Shown piece after piece: positions 41,242 through 50,669 of a stretch of DNA of 64,000 nucleotides; the first letter of the stretch is position 1; every line of letters begins with the position of its first letter. The DNA comes from JBARDN01 sp050736695 (lineage in GTDB: Bacteria; Desulfobacterota; Binatia; Binatales; Binataceae), in assembly GCA_050736695.1 (NCBI GenBank), contig JBOHWH010000135.1:72156-136155 (forward strand), in the 5' to 3' direction. Below the pieces are notes generated by a model. The model was not told the origin of the DNA, did not search any database, and worked only from the letters and a program-made list of their open reading frames with translations. Both the position numbers and the translations under genes were made by a program.

Positions 41242-41821
41242 TCGGCTCGCGCATCTGGCCGGCGCGCTGCTGGTAGCGGCCGCCGCGATGTATGCCGCGG
41301 CAGGATGCGGCAAGCCCGCGCCGCCACCGCGGCCGCATTCGATCTACGCCAGCGCCGAGTCGGTCGAGGAAGCCTTTCGCGCTAAGAGATTTATCCTCGG
41401 CGACAGCAACACGGTCGCGATGGTGCGTCCGCTCGGGTCGCGCGACGACGCGTGGATGAAGCTGCCATTCTGGCTCGGCGTCAATATCCTGGTCCCCGGC
41501 GTCACCCAACCCAAAGAAGGAGACTACTATGTAATCAGCGAAGCGACATTGGGCAAGCCGCTCGACGCGCCGGGCGAGTGGATGATCGAAGCGGGTAGCA
41601 CGCTCGTCCAACAGGAGACGGTCTTCGTGACGACACGCACGCACTACAGCGGCACCGGGAAAATTCTTCCGACGATCGTGCAATACATGGGCAAACGCGA
41701 GTTCGTCCGCGGCGACGGCAAAAAAGTCGAGATACCCGTCGTGCGCGAGGTCTCGCTGCCGATGAAATGGACGCTCGAAGGCCGGGTGCCCGAAAGCTAC
41801 GCGCGGTTTCGAATCGGATGA
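41225..41821 (+). CDS. predicted lipoprotein, paralogue A
   Basis: A 198-residue protein with a lipoprotein signal (hydrophobic core LAGALLVAAAAMYAAAGC, lipobox AAGC with the Cys near residue 28). The mature domain has EEAFRAKRFILGDSNTVAMVRPLG, LPFWLGVNILVPGV, GDYYVISEATLGKPL and the closing VVREVSLPMKWTL. No known family comes to mind. Next to it is a paralogue with the same core (FWLGVN, REVSLPM), so a tandem duplication. It overlaps the LLM gene by 17 bp. Confidence 0.78.
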   Translation: MRARHSRLAHLAGALLVAAAAMYAAAGCGKPAPPPRPHSIYASAESVEEAFRAKRFILGDSNTVAMVRPLGSRDDAWMKLPFWLGVNILVPGVTQPKEGDYYVISEATLGKPLDAPGEWMIEAGSTLVQQETVFVTTRTHYSGTGKILPTIVQYMGKREFVRGDGKKVEIPVVREVSLPMKWTLEGRVPESYARFRIG

Positions 41822-42444
41822 GCCGGGCGCGAATCAAAGCATGGGCTGCCGCGGCGATAACGGTGCTCATGATCGCATGCGGCGCGGGATGCACTCCCGA
41901 CAAGGCGCTGGATTTCGGCCCGACCGGCGAAATTAATACTCCGCCCCAAGATCAGCTCAGCCGCGACATTCTGCACGACTTCGACGGCAAGGATTTCACG
42001 CTCGGCGACAACGATCGCCAGGCTCAGGTTCATCTGACTGGATGGGCAGAGAATCGCCGCGTCACGATCCCGTTCTGGCTCGGGGTCAATCCGCTCTATC
42101 CGGGATTTCTGCGCCCGACGGTCGGGCATATCTATGTGATGAGCGAATCCGTCTTGGTGCGACCGCTGCGCAACAATGAATATTTGATCCGCGCGGGCTC
42201 GAAGTTGTTCAAATTCGACACGCTGCTCGAAGCGACGCGCACCCGCTATCTCGACACCGGCAAGTTGCTGCCGGTAGTGGTGCGATTCGCCGGCACCCGC
42301 GTAATCACGGTCCCAAAAGACGCGCCCACAACCGGCACGATCACCGAGAAGGTACCTGTCCTGCGCGAAGTCTCGCTGCCAATGCACGTAGACACGCCCG
42401 TGCCCGGCTACGCAAAGTTCGAGGTCGTGAAGTCCCCCGCTTGA
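41818..42444 (+). CDS. predicted lipoprotein, paralogue B
   Basis: A 208-residue lipoprotein with the signal AAAAITVLMIACGAGC (lipobox Cys near residue 25). Its core aligns by eye with the preceding gene: KDFTLGDND, VTIPFWLGVNPLYPG, GHIYVMSESVLVRPL, EATRTRYLDTGKLLPVVVRF, VLREVSLPMHVDTPVPGYAKFEV. The start ATG overlaps the stop of paralogue A (ATGA), so the pair is co-translated. The function is unknown; an outer-membrane or periplasmic role is inferred from the lipobox. Confidence 0.78.
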   Translation: MSRARIKAWAAAAITVLMIACGAGCTPDKALDFGPTGEINTPPQDQLSRDILHDFDGKDFTLGDNDRQAQVHLTGWAENRRVTIPFWLGVNPLYPGFLRPTVGHIYVMSESVLVRPLRNNEYLIRAGSKLFKFDTLLEATRTRYLDTGKLLPVVVRFAGTRVITVPKDAPTTGTITEKVPVLREVSLPMHVDTPVPGYAKFEVVKSPA

Positions 42445-42454
42445 GTGCGCGCTA

Positions 42455-44374
42455 TCAGCCGCCGATTTCGCGGACGACTGCTGTCGAACCTTCTCTGCGC
42501 TCGCCGCTTGCCGGTTCGAAGCGTCCGCCGAGATTGTCCGCGAGAAATTTCTCCTCGCGCGCGTACCAGTCGAGCCGATTGTCGGGGCGTGCGAAGCCAT
42601 GGCCCTCGTCGGAATACAGCACATATGTTGCACGGCCGCGATTCTTCGCGATCGCCTCGACGATCTGCTCAGACTCCTGCTGCTTGACGCGCGGATCGTT
42701 CGCGCCCTGTCCGATCAGCATCGGGATGCGAATCTGGTGCGCAGAGAATAACGGCGACGCGGCGGTCAGCAACTCCTTGTCCGCGGGATTGTCAGGATCG
42801 CCGCAGCGAGCCCGATAGATTCCTAGCGACGGACCCCAATAAGGTGGAAACGACCTGATGAGGCTAAAGAGATTCGAGGGACCAACCATATCAATCGCGC
42901 AGCAATAGGCCTCGGGCGTAAACGTCGCTCCTGCCAGCGACGCGTAGCCTCCGTAGGAGCCGCCCGAGATCGCGATCCTACGTGGATGCGCGATCCCCTC
43001 GCGCACCGCCCATTCCACCGCGTCGGTCAGATCATCCTGCATCGCGAGTCCCCACTTTAGATCGCCGGCGTGCAGATACTGCTTTCCATATCCGGTTGAG
43101 CCGCGATAGTTGGGCTGCAGCACCGCGTACCCACGATTCGCATAAAACTGCGCAATCGGGCTGAAGCCCCACTCATCGCGCGCCCACGGTCCGCCATGCA
43201 CGAACAAAACCATTGGCAGGTTTTTCGGCGCTAACCCGGGCGGCAACGTCAGGTAGGCGTGAATCTCCATGCCGTCGCGCGCACGATAGGTGACATGCTT
43301 CATTGGCGCGAGCGCGGCCCCTGCGAGCTTCGGTTGCGTGCCGAACAGGAAGGTCGCCGCGCGCGTGGCGCGGTCCCAGGTGTAGTAGAGAGTAGGCGAA
43401 TGGTCGCTCGAAAACGCGACCAACCAGACGCGATCGGCAAAGTCGCGGCTGACCACCGAGAAATCGCCGTCGGCCACCTTGTCCAGCGCTTCGAAGTCGG
43501 ACTTCACGGCGGGATCGATCACGGTCCAACGATGTCGATCGGGCGCGAACGCGACCGCCTCGATCACTCGGCGGGTCGGATGAATCATTACCTCGCCGGC
43601 ATCCACCACGTCACTGCCCGCGATGCCTATCTCGCGGCCGCTTGCGATTGCGCGCGAAACCACTCGAGTCTTGTCGCTACCAATCGACGTTCGCAGATGG
43701 AGCGATTTGCCGTCCTTGCTGAAGCCGAGCGGAATCACGGCGTCGTCGGGCGCCGTCGTCACGATCATGCGCCACGGCGCGTTGGTATCGTCGCGTATTC
43801 GTATTTCGCTACCGCCGTCTGGCTTCGTCACGAATGCGAGCCGTATGACAAAGTCGTCATCTGCGAGCCAGCCGCCAACATCGCCGGGATTTTCGGTGTC
43901 CAACTCGGTCGCGCCTGTGCGAATGTCAATTCGGTAAACGTCCATCAGCGCGCGATTTCGGATATTCAGCGGAACCAGGATTTTCGTCGGGAAACTTGGA
44001 TTGGACGCGATCGCCTCGGCACGCACGCCCTGCCATGGCGTCAGGTCGCGGACATTGAGGCTCTCCAAGTCAACCGCGAACACATGGAAATTCTCGTCGC
44101 CGTCGGAATCCTGTCCATACAGGATAGTGTTGGAGTTCCAGGCCCAGCCGTAAAGTGTAATACCGCGCTTCCGGTCGGCGGTGACGATCTTCGCGTCGTC
44201 CTTGCCGATAGTCTGCACCCACACCTGCAATACGCCACGCGGGTCAGGCGCTACGTACGCGAGAGACTTCGCATCGGGCGAGATAGTCGGCAGTGCCCGC
44301 TCGGGATTCCCAAGCAACAACTCACGCGGAATCAGCGGCGGCAGCCCATTCGTCGTTGTTTTGTCGTTAGCCAT
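42455..44374 (-). CDS. S9 family prolyl-oligopeptidase-like serine peptidase
   Basis: A 639-residue protein with an N-terminal beta-propeller-like part (about 1-370) and a C-terminal alpha/beta hydrolase (about 380-639). The nucleophile elbow is GGSYGGYASLAG, with PMVLFVHGGPWARDEWGF, RGYAVLQPNYRGSTGYGKQY before it and the His in YSDEGHGFARPDN near the end. The family includes acylaminoacyl and dipeptidyl peptidases. No signal peptide is visible, so it is probably cytoplasmic. The start is ATG 44374, 19 bp after the helicase stop on the same strand. Confidence 0.92.
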   Translation of the reverse strand: MANDKTTTNGLPPLIPRELLLGNPERALPTISPDAKSLAYVAPDPRGVLQVWVQTIGKDDAKIVTADRKRGITLYGWAWNSNTILYGQDSDGDENFHVFAVDLESLNVRDLTPWQGVRAEAIASNPSFPTKILVPLNIRNRALMDVYRIDIRTGATELDTENPGDVGGWLADDDFVIRLAFVTKPDGGSEIRIRDDTNAPWRMIVTTAPDDAVIPLGFSKDGKSLHLRTSIGSDKTRVVSRAIASGREIGIAGSDVVDAGEVMIHPTRRVIEAVAFAPDRHRWTVIDPAVKSDFEALDKVADGDFSVVSRDFADRVWLVAFSSDHSPTLYYTWDRATRAATFLFGTQPKLAGAALAPMKHVTYRARDGMEIHAYLTLPPGLAPKNLPMVLFVHGGPWARDEWGFSPIAQFYANRGYAVLQPNYRGSTGYGKQYLHAGDLKWGLAMQDDLTDAVEWAVREGIAHPRRIAISGGSYGGYASLAGATFTPEAYCCAIDMVGPSNLFSLIRSFPPYWGPSLGIYRARCGDPDNPADKELLTAASPLFSAHQIRIPMLIGQGANDPRVKQQESEQIVEAIAKNRGRATYVLYSDEGHGFARPDNRLDWYAREEKFLADNLGGRFEPASGERREGSTAVVREIGG

Positions 44375-44393
44375 TCGCTGCTCCTGCGCAAAT

Positions 44394-46409
44394 TCATGGG
44401 TTCGTTTCGTCCGCGTCCTGCAGGGTTGCGGTGGGGAGGATTTCGGCGGGGAGATCGTCGAGGAAACGCGAGGCGCGACCCATCATGTAGCCGTTCATGC
44501 GGTCGAACATATAGATCGGATAGGTCAGGTAGAGCTCGTCGCGGGCGCGCGTGCTCGCTACGTACATCAGGCGGCGCTCCTCTTCGATCGATTCTTCATC
44601 GACGCTCATCGGGCCGGGGAAGCGTCCGTCCGCCGCCCAAATCACGAACACGACGCGCCATTCGAGACCCTTGGCCGAATGGATCGTGCTGAGCGTCAGG
44701 AACTCATCCTCCGGACCCTCGGCCAGGATACCGCCGAGGGAATCACTCGGCGGCTCGAGCGCCATGTCGGCGAGCATCGTCTCGAGACTCCGGTACCGCT
44801 CGGTGATGTTCTGAAAGTGCTCGAGGTCGCGCTCGCGTTTCGGAAAATCGTCGGGATACGCCTCGCGCATCAGCGGCAGATAGTATGCGAGCGTCGCCGC
44901 GATCTGCTCCGCCGGCCGCTTCGACTCGCCGCGCATTTCTGTCAGCAGCGCGCCGAGCTGCGCGTAGCCCGACGACGCGCCGCCGCGTCCTCCGGATTGT
45001 CCCATCCGCGCGAGCTCACGTTCAGGAGCATCGGAAGTCACCAGCGCCTCGACCGTACGCTCCGCGGTGCGATGCCCAACTCCGCGCACCAGCATCAGCG
45101 CGCGCAGCCATGAGACCGCGTCGGCGGGATTTGCGACGACGCGCAGATGCGCGAGCACGTCTTTGATATGCGCGGTTTCGATAAACTTGAATCCGCCGCG
45201 CTTGATGAACGGAATATCGCGGCGCTGGAGCTCGAGTTCGAGATCGAAGGAGTGAAAGCTCGAGCGGAACAGCACCGCCATCTCTCCCAGCTCCACGCCT
45301 TCTTCACGTAGCTCGAGGATGCGCTGCGCGACAAAGCGCGACTGCATGTGCTCGTCCTGCGCGCGCACCAGGATCGGCCGGAAATCGCCGCGGCGCGAGG
45401 TAAATAAAATCTTGGTGTACTTCTCAGCCGCCCGCGAAATCACCTCGTTGGCGACATCCAGGATTCCCTGCACCGAACGGTAGTTCTCTTCGAGCTTGAT
45501 CACGCGGGCGCCGGCGAACAGCTCGGGAAAATCCATGATGTTGTGAAAGTTCGCGCCGCGGAATGAGTAGATCGATTGCGCGTCGTCGCCCACCGCCATC
45601 ACGTTGCGATGCCCGGAGGCGAGGAGCTGCACCAACTCGGCCTGGATTCGGTTGGTGTCCTGGTATTCGTCGATCATGATGTAGCGATAATTTTCCGACA
45701 GTCGCTGGCGCACCCGCGGGTACTGGCGCAGCAGCTCAGCCAGCCGGTAGAGCAGATCGTCATAGTCGAGCAGCGCGCGTTCGCGCTTGTACGCCTCGTA
45801 CTTTTCGGCCAGCGCGACGATCTCCGCCTGATGCTCGATCAGATGCGCGAAATCGAGCTCGATCTCCTCCGCCAGCTCGCGCATCTTGTTGCGCGCCATG
45901 CTGATTACTTCTGCGACCGTGCTCTTCTTCGGGAAGCGCCGCTCCCGCGACGCAAGGCCCATCCGCGCGCGCAGCAGATTGATCACGTCCTCCATGTCGC
46001 CGCGATCGAGGATGGTGAAGTTCGGCTTGAGGCCCATCTGCGCGCCGTGCCGGCGCAAAATGTTGTTCGCGAACGAATGAAAAGTGCCGCCTGCGACCGA
46101 GCGCGAAGTCTCGCCGACGAGCCGCTCGACGCGATCGAGCATCTCCTGCGCCGCGCGCCGGGTAAACGTCATCAGCAGGATGGCGCCGGCCGGAACCCCG
46201 CTCTCGATCAGCCGTGCGACGCGGTAGATGAGCGTGCGGGTTTTCCCCGAGCCGGCGCCCGCGATCACCAGCAGAGGCCCGTCGCGATGCGTCACCGCGG
46301 CAAGCTGAGCAGCGTTCAGCAGCTCCGCATACTTGATCTTGTAGATGCGCTCGGCCGAGTCGCGATTCGGATCGCGCAGGAAGATAACCTTGTCCGCCAC
46401 AGCGCTCAC
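44394..46409 (-). CDS. UvrD/PcrA-type ATP-dependent DNA helicase
   Basis: A 671-residue superfamily 1 3'-5' helicase. Motif I (Walker A) is IAGAGSGKTRTL, with LNAAQLAAVTHRDGPLLVIAGAG before it (Q motif), LMTFTRRAAQEML (Ia), YIMIDEYQDTN (II), VMAVGDDAQSIYSFRGAN (III), LEENYRS (IV) and LSTIHSAKGLEWRVVFV (V), then EERRLMYVASTRARDELYLTYP (VI). It lacks the long C-terminal tail of E. coli UvrD (720 aa), so it is a shorter relative. It starts at GTG 46409 and is likely involved in DNA repair. The S9 peptidase gene follows 19 bp downstream. Confidence 0.92.
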   Translation of the reverse strand: MSAVADKVIFLRDPNRDSAERIYKIKYAELLNAAQLAAVTHRDGPLLVIAGAGSGKTRTLIYRVARLIESGVPAGAILLMTFTRRAAQEMLDRVERLVGETSRSVAGGTFHSFANNILRRHGAQMGLKPNFTILDRGDMEDVINLLRARMGLASRERRFPKKSTVAEVISMARNKMRELAEEIELDFAHLIEHQAEIVALAEKYEAYKRERALLDYDDLLYRLAELLRQYPRVRQRLSENYRYIMIDEYQDTNRIQAELVQLLASGHRNVMAVGDDAQSIYSFRGANFHNIMDFPELFAGARVIKLEENYRSVQGILDVANEVISRAAEKYTKILFTSRRGDFRPILVRAQDEHMQSRFVAQRILELREEGVELGEMAVLFRSSFHSFDLELELQRRDIPFIKRGGFKFIETAHIKDVLAHLRVVANPADAVSWLRALMLVRGVGHRTAERTVEALVTSDAPERELARMGQSGGRGGASSGYAQLGALLTEMRGESKRPAEQIAATLAYYLPLMREAYPDDFPKRERDLEHFQNITERYRSLETMLADMALEPPSDSLGGILAEGPEDEFLTLSTIHSAKGLEWRVVFVIWAADGRFPGPMSVDEESIEEERRLMYVASTRARDELYLTYPIYMFDRMNGYMMGRASRFLDDLPAEILPTATLQDADETNP

Positions 46410-46442
46410 GATCTTATCACGCTGGCCGAGTGCGCGTCGCGC

Positions 46443-46922
46443 CTAAGGCTGGTTCGGAGCGCCGGGGCTCGGCAAAGGCTGGGCGCCGTTCTTATAGATG
46501 CCTTGCATTGCGTTGCTCCATTGCTGACTCGAGTTTGGCGCAGTCGCGGAACCCGGCGGCGCGTTGGCGGCGCCATCGTCGGCGCCGTGCGAGTTGATCG
46601 ATGGATTGACTTGAATCGAATTTACAACCGGGACTTCTCCCGCGCTCAGGAACCTTTCCGCCTTGCGCACCGCGTCGGCGCGGCCCGCGTCGGTCGCCAC
46701 GAAGCCGTACAGATTCAACTGCGGAGTGCCGGCGTCATCGCGCATGACCTGCGCCCCCACCAAAGGCAGGCGATGCTTGTGCAGGTATTTGGTCAGCGCG
46801 GCGCTGCTGCCCTGATCGACATGATATTGCCGCGCATGGACGGCAGTGGCCGCGAGCAAGATAAGCATCGCAAGGATTATCGCGGCGCCCTCGCGGCGCG
46901 GCTTTTTTGACGAGGTCGGCAT
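46443..46922 (-). CDS. exported protein with BON-like domain
   Basis: A 159-residue protein with a signal peptide (EGAAIILAMLILLAATAVHA, cleavage after residue 30) and a mature part LTKYLHKHRLPLVGAQVMRD ... LNLYGFVATDAGRADAVRKAERFLSAG..VVNSIQVNP. The repeated beta-helix pattern and VxLxG-type core look like a BON domain, a putative phospholipid- or ligand-binding module; a disordered Pro/Asn-rich tail follows. The frame extends to 47024; I chose ATG 46922, which has GAGGA eight bases upstream. The gene lies 33 bp upstream of the helicase gene on the same strand. Confidence 0.68.
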   Translation of the reverse strand: MPTSSKKPRREGAAIILAMLILLAATAVHARQYHVDQGSSAALTKYLHKHRLPLVGAQVMRDDAGTPQLNLYGFVATDAGRADAVRKAERFLSAGEVPVVNSIQVNPSINSHGADDGAANAPPGSATAPNSSQQWSNAMQGIYKNGAQPLPSPGAPNQP

Positions 46923-47045
46923 TGTCGGCGTCCTCATAATCATCGGATCATCGGCGACAATACACGGCGCGCGCGCGGATGTCGCGAGTCGAGAGACGGC
47001 TTGAGCGCAGGTCCGGCTCCGCATAATGTAGGATGAGTTTGTTAT

Positions 47046-47432
47046 ATGGATCGGATCGGGAAATACAATCGCTCAATCGCGGCGGCGTTTCGCGTGGCGG
47101 CATGCATGCTCGCGCTCGCTATGGCGATCATTCTCCCCGCGCTGCGCACTAGCCATTTCGGACCGTCCTATAAGCCGGTCGAAGTGCGCCAGGCCGCGGC
47201 ACGCCATGAGTGCTTGGGCCGGTCCGGCGATTGCCTGGACGCGAACGTGGAATCCGTAACGGTTTTTCCCGCCTCTGGCCGGTTGGCGGTTATCGATCAC
47301 GTTCCGGTGGCGGCCCGCGCGTGGTGCGCGATCATGCTGCTGATTTCTCGTCCTGCCGCGCCGCGCCTTTTGCGCCGCCTTCGAATCTCCTCGGACCCTT
47401 GCGGTCCTCCGGATTTTCTTGCCCAAGCCTAG
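47046..47432 (+). CDS. hypothetical membrane-associated protein upstream of RND operon
   Basis: A 128-residue ORF with an N-terminal hydrophobic segment (FRVAACMLALAMAIILPAL) and a second near the middle (AWCAIMLLISRPAA), otherwise Arg/Cys-rich. No family is recognisable. It starts at ATG 47046 and precedes the RND permease by 111 bp on the same strand; small accessory ORFs in this place are common in RND operons, but I cannot support a role. The codon use is acceptable. It might be spurious. Confidence 0.4.
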   Translation: MDRIGKYNRSIAAAFRVAACMLALAMAIILPALRTSHFGPSYKPVEVRQAAARHECLGRSGDCLDANVESVTVFPASGRLAVIDHVPVAARAWCAIMLLISRPAAPRLLRRLRISSDPCGPPDFLAQA

Positions 47433-47543
47433 TCGGACTGATCAATTATAACGGGTGCGGCGGATTAGAAATCTCCGCTGATATGTTTTTTCTCACCGGC
47501 GCACTGAGCGAGCGCACGGATTGTTGGCACGAGGTGCCTTGAT

Positions 47544-50500
47544 ATGCCCGGTTTCTCACTGCGTAATCCACATGCGGTGATTGTCGCCGCCCTGGTCGTC
47601 GCGATCCTGGGCGTAACTGCGTTCATGCGGATGCCGGTCGATGTGTTTCCGGCGTTGCACATTCCGGCGGCCGTGGTCGCAACGTTCTATCCGGGTATGC
47701 CACCGCTGGAAATGGAGGCGGACATCACTACTCGCTTCGAGCGCTTCTTCACGCTCGGCAGCGGAATTGAACACATGGAGTCGCGTTCGCTCCCTGGCGT
47801 CAGCATCATCAAGGTCTTCTTCCACCCGGGCGTCGATCTTGGATCCGCGGCCGCGACACTGGCCGATCTTGCGATGGCGGATCTGCGCCATCTGCCGCCC
47901 GGAACGCTACCCCCGCTGGTACTCAAGTCGGGAGCGTCTTCATTGCCGGTGACGCTGGTGACAGTTTCAGGCGCGGGCTTCAGCGAAGCGCAACTGCGCG
48001 ATCAGGCCCAGTATAATATCCGCAACTGGCTAGCGACGGTTCCCGGCACCTCAGTGCCTCCGCCATTTGGCGGAAAGTATCGCCAGATCATGGCGTATGT
48101 CGATCGCGATGCACTTGAGGCGCGCGGCCTTACTCTGATGGACGTGGTGCACTCGCTCAACGCCGCCAATCTGATCATGCCGGCGGGCGATGCCAAGATC
48201 GGAAACACTGACTATTTCGTTTACACCAATAGCATGATCGATCATCCGGCCGATATTAATAAGGTACCGGTCAAGGTCGGTCCGGGACAGGCACCGGTTT
48301 TTGTAAGTGACATTGGCCACGCCGAGGACGCCGCGCAGATCCAGCAGAATATCGTGACCATCAATGGGCAGCGTTCGGTCTACATTCCGATCCTGAAGCA
48401 GAGCGGCGCAAATACTCTGGATATCGTCGACGGCGTCAAAAAGCTTCTGCCCAAAATCACCGGCCTGCCCAAGGGGATGGAGTTGCAGGCGATTTTCGGA
48501 CAGGACACCTATATCCGCGCCGCCGTCGATAGCCTCGAGCGCGAAGGAGTGACCGGCGCGGTGCTTGCCTCGGTGCTGATCCTGATCTTCCTCGGCAGCT
48601 TCCGCTCGACGCTAGCGATCTTTCTGTCGATCCCGTTATCGATTCTTGCGGGTCTGGTCGGGCTAATGGCTTCCGGCTCGACGATCAACATCATGACGCT
48701 CGGCGGCTTCGCGCTCGCGATCGGGCGCTTGGTCGACGACTCCACTGTGGTGCTTGAAAACATCAATCGTCACCTCTCGCAGGGAAAAGCTCCAGCCGTC
48801 GCCGCGCACGACGGCGCACAGGAAGTAGCGTTGGCGGTTCTCGCCTCCACGGTCACCACTATTATCGTTTTCTCGCCGGTAATGTTTCTGTTCGGCGTGG
48901 CGAAGTACCTGTTCAGCGCGCTTTCGTTGGCAGTGGTGTTGTCGATGGCGGCGTCATACGTAGTTTCAATGACGGTGATCCCGCTGTACTGCGCGCATTT
49001 TCTCACCGAGAAAGATGCGCGTGCCGCCGAGGAGCATACTGGTTCGGGCTTTTTCGCGCGGTTCGCGCGCGGCTACGAACGCCTGGCTGAGCGTTATGAA
49101 GGCTGGCTGCGCGGTGCGCTCGATCACAAGTTCGCCGTGATCGGCGCAGTCGCGATCCTTTTTATCGCCAGCATGGCGGTCTTCCCTCTGCTTGGCACCG
49201 AGTTGTTCCCCGAAACTGATTCCGGCCAATTCATCATTCAGTACCGCACGCCGCTTGGGATGCGCGTCGAACTGACGCAGGAGTTGACCGACCGGCTCTC
49301 CGCCGTAATTCATAGCGTAATACCAGCGGACGAGCTTCGAGTTATCGTGTCGAATATCGGATTGGCGCCCGGCTTCTCCGCGATCTATTCGTCCAACGCG
49401 GCGAGCAACTCGGGTTTCATGATGGTCGAGCTCAAATCGACCCACAAAGTCCCGACCGCGCGTTATGTCAGAGAGTTGAAACGCAAACTACCGCTCGAAC
49501 TGCCGGAACTGCGCACCTTTTTCTCCTCGGGCAGCATCATCGATTCGGTGCTGAACTTCGGCCTGCCCGCGCCGATCGACATACAACTGAGCGGTCCTCA
49601 CTATTCAGAACTTTTCGAGGCTGCGCGCCGCGTTCAGGCACGCGTTCGCACTGTGCCGCAAGTGGGCAGCACGTTCATTCCCCAGGAGTCGGATTATCCG
49701 ACCCTGCGCATCAACGTGGACCGCATCAAAGCAGCGCGGCTGGGCCTGAACCAGCGCGACGTGGTGAGTAACGTGATCACCGCGCTGACCTCAAACCAGA
49801 TGATCGCACCGTCCATCTGGATCGATCCCAAATCCGGGAATGACTATTTTCTCACCGCGCAATACTACGAACACAATATCGATTCGATTGAAACGCTCAA
49901 GAATATTCCCGTGCGCAGCGCCCATAAGGACGGCGCGCGCGATAACGCACTGCTCCTGCGCAACGTCGCGACAATCACCCGCGAGCGCCACCCCGCCGAA
50001 GCCGATCACTACAATATTCAGCGCGTCGTCGATGTGTACGTGTCGCCGCGCACCTCAGATCTGGGCGGCACTCAGCGCAGTGTGCTGCACGCCCTGCAAG
50101 ACGTGAAACTGTCCAACGATATCAGAGTGAATATTCGAGGGTCAGTCTCCGCAATGGAGAAATCGTTCGGCAGCTTTGGCTTCGGACTCTCGATGGCGGT
50201 GACCTTGCTGTATCTCGTGATGGTGGTGCAGTTCAGATCTTTCCTCGACCCGTTCATCATCATGTTCGCGGTCCCGATGGGCCTAATCGGAGTGGTCTGG
50301 ACCCTCTGGCTCACCAGCACCACGCTCAATATCGAGTCGTTCATGGGGATCATCGCGATGATGGGGATCGTCGTATCCAACGCGATTCTGCTGGTCGATT
50401 TCGCAAATCAACGCCGCCGCAGCGGCCAGGACGTTCGCCAGGCCGTAGTCGAATCCTCACGGATCAGGATGCGCCCGATCCTGATGACCGCCCTGGCGGC

Positions 50501-50669
50501 GGTGATGGGACTCCTGCCGATGGCATTGAAGCTCGGCGCGGGAAGCGAAGCGTCTGCGCCGCTGGCGCGCGCGGCAGCCGGCGGGCTTGCGGTTTCGACC
50601 TTGCTGACGCTGATTTTGGTGCCATGCCTCTACGAATTGTTCTACTCGAGACGCCAGGTGAATCGATGA
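47544..50669 (+). CDS. RND efflux transporter permease (AcrB/HAE1 type)
   Basis: A 1041-residue proton-driven inner membrane pump. Helix one is AVIVAALVVAILGVTAFM, followed by the porter domain (IHIPAAVVATFYPGMPPLEMEADIT), then the central membrane block with GGFALAIGRLVDDSTVVLENINRHL (the conserved Asp pair), VTTIIVFSPVMFLFGV, and the C-terminal block FIIMFAVPMGLIGVVWTLW, MGIVVSNAILLVDFANQRRRSGQ and ILMTALAAVMGLLPMAL. The Asp-Asp relay and R-rich loop are present. The start ATG has GAGGTG nearby. It overlaps the adaptor gene (ATGA), so pump and adaptor are co-translated. Confidence 0.95.
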   Translation: MPGFSLRNPHAVIVAALVVAILGVTAFMRMPVDVFPALHIPAAVVATFYPGMPPLEMEADITTRFERFFTLGSGIEHMESRSLPGVSIIKVFFHPGVDLGSAAATLADLAMADLRHLPPGTLPPLVLKSGASSLPVTLVTVSGAGFSEAQLRDQAQYNIRNWLATVPGTSVPPPFGGKYRQIMAYVDRDALEARGLTLMDVVHSLNAANLIMPAGDAKIGNTDYFVYTNSMIDHPADINKVPVKVGPGQAPVFVSDIGHAEDAAQIQQNIVTINGQRSVYIPILKQSGANTLDIVDGVKKLLPKITGLPKGMELQAIFGQDTYIRAAVDSLEREGVTGAVLASVLILIFLGSFRSTLAIFLSIPLSILAGLVGLMASGSTINIMTLGGFALAIGRLVDDSTVVLENINRHLSQGKAPAVAAHDGAQEVALAVLASTVTTIIVFSPVMFLFGVAKYLFSALSLAVVLSMAASYVVSMTVIPLYCAHFLTEKDARAAEEHTGSGFFARFARGYERLAERYEGWLRGALDHKFAVIGAVAILFIASMAVFPLLGTELFPETDSGQFIIQYRTPLGMRVELTQELTDRLSAVIHSVIPADELRVIVSNIGLAPGFSAIYSSNAASNSGFMMVELKSTHKVPTARYVRELKRKLPLELPELRTFFSSGSIIDSVLNFGLPAPIDIQLSGPHYSELFEAARRVQARVRTVPQVGSTFIPQESDYPTLRINVDRIKAARLGLNQRDVVSNVITALTSNQMIAPSIWIDPKSGNDYFLTAQYYEHNIDSIETLKNIPVRSAHKDGARDNALLLRNVATITRERHPAEADHYNIQRVVDVYVSPRTSDLGGTQRSVLHALQDVKLSNDIRVNIRGSVSAMEKSFGSFGFGLSMAVTLLYLVMVVQFRSFLDPFIIMFAVPMGLIGVVWTLWLTSTTLNIESFMGIIAMMGIVVSNAILLVDFANQRRRSGQDVRQAVVESSRIRMRPILMTALAAVMGLLPMALKLGAGSEASAPLARAAAGGLAVSTLLTLILVPCLYELFYSRRQVNR

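Noticed and set aside
43259..44692. 477-codon plus-strand frame opposite the S9 peptidase and helicase genes
   Set aside because: It is a GC-rich shadow: Arg/His-rich, crossing two real genes, with no domain-like sequence.
47450..47543. GGCAC-GAG-GTGCC near the RND start as a sigma-54 promoter
   Set aside because: It contains TGGCACG, but the -12 element TTGC is not at the right distance; a small hairpin at the ribosome binding site is the simpler reading.
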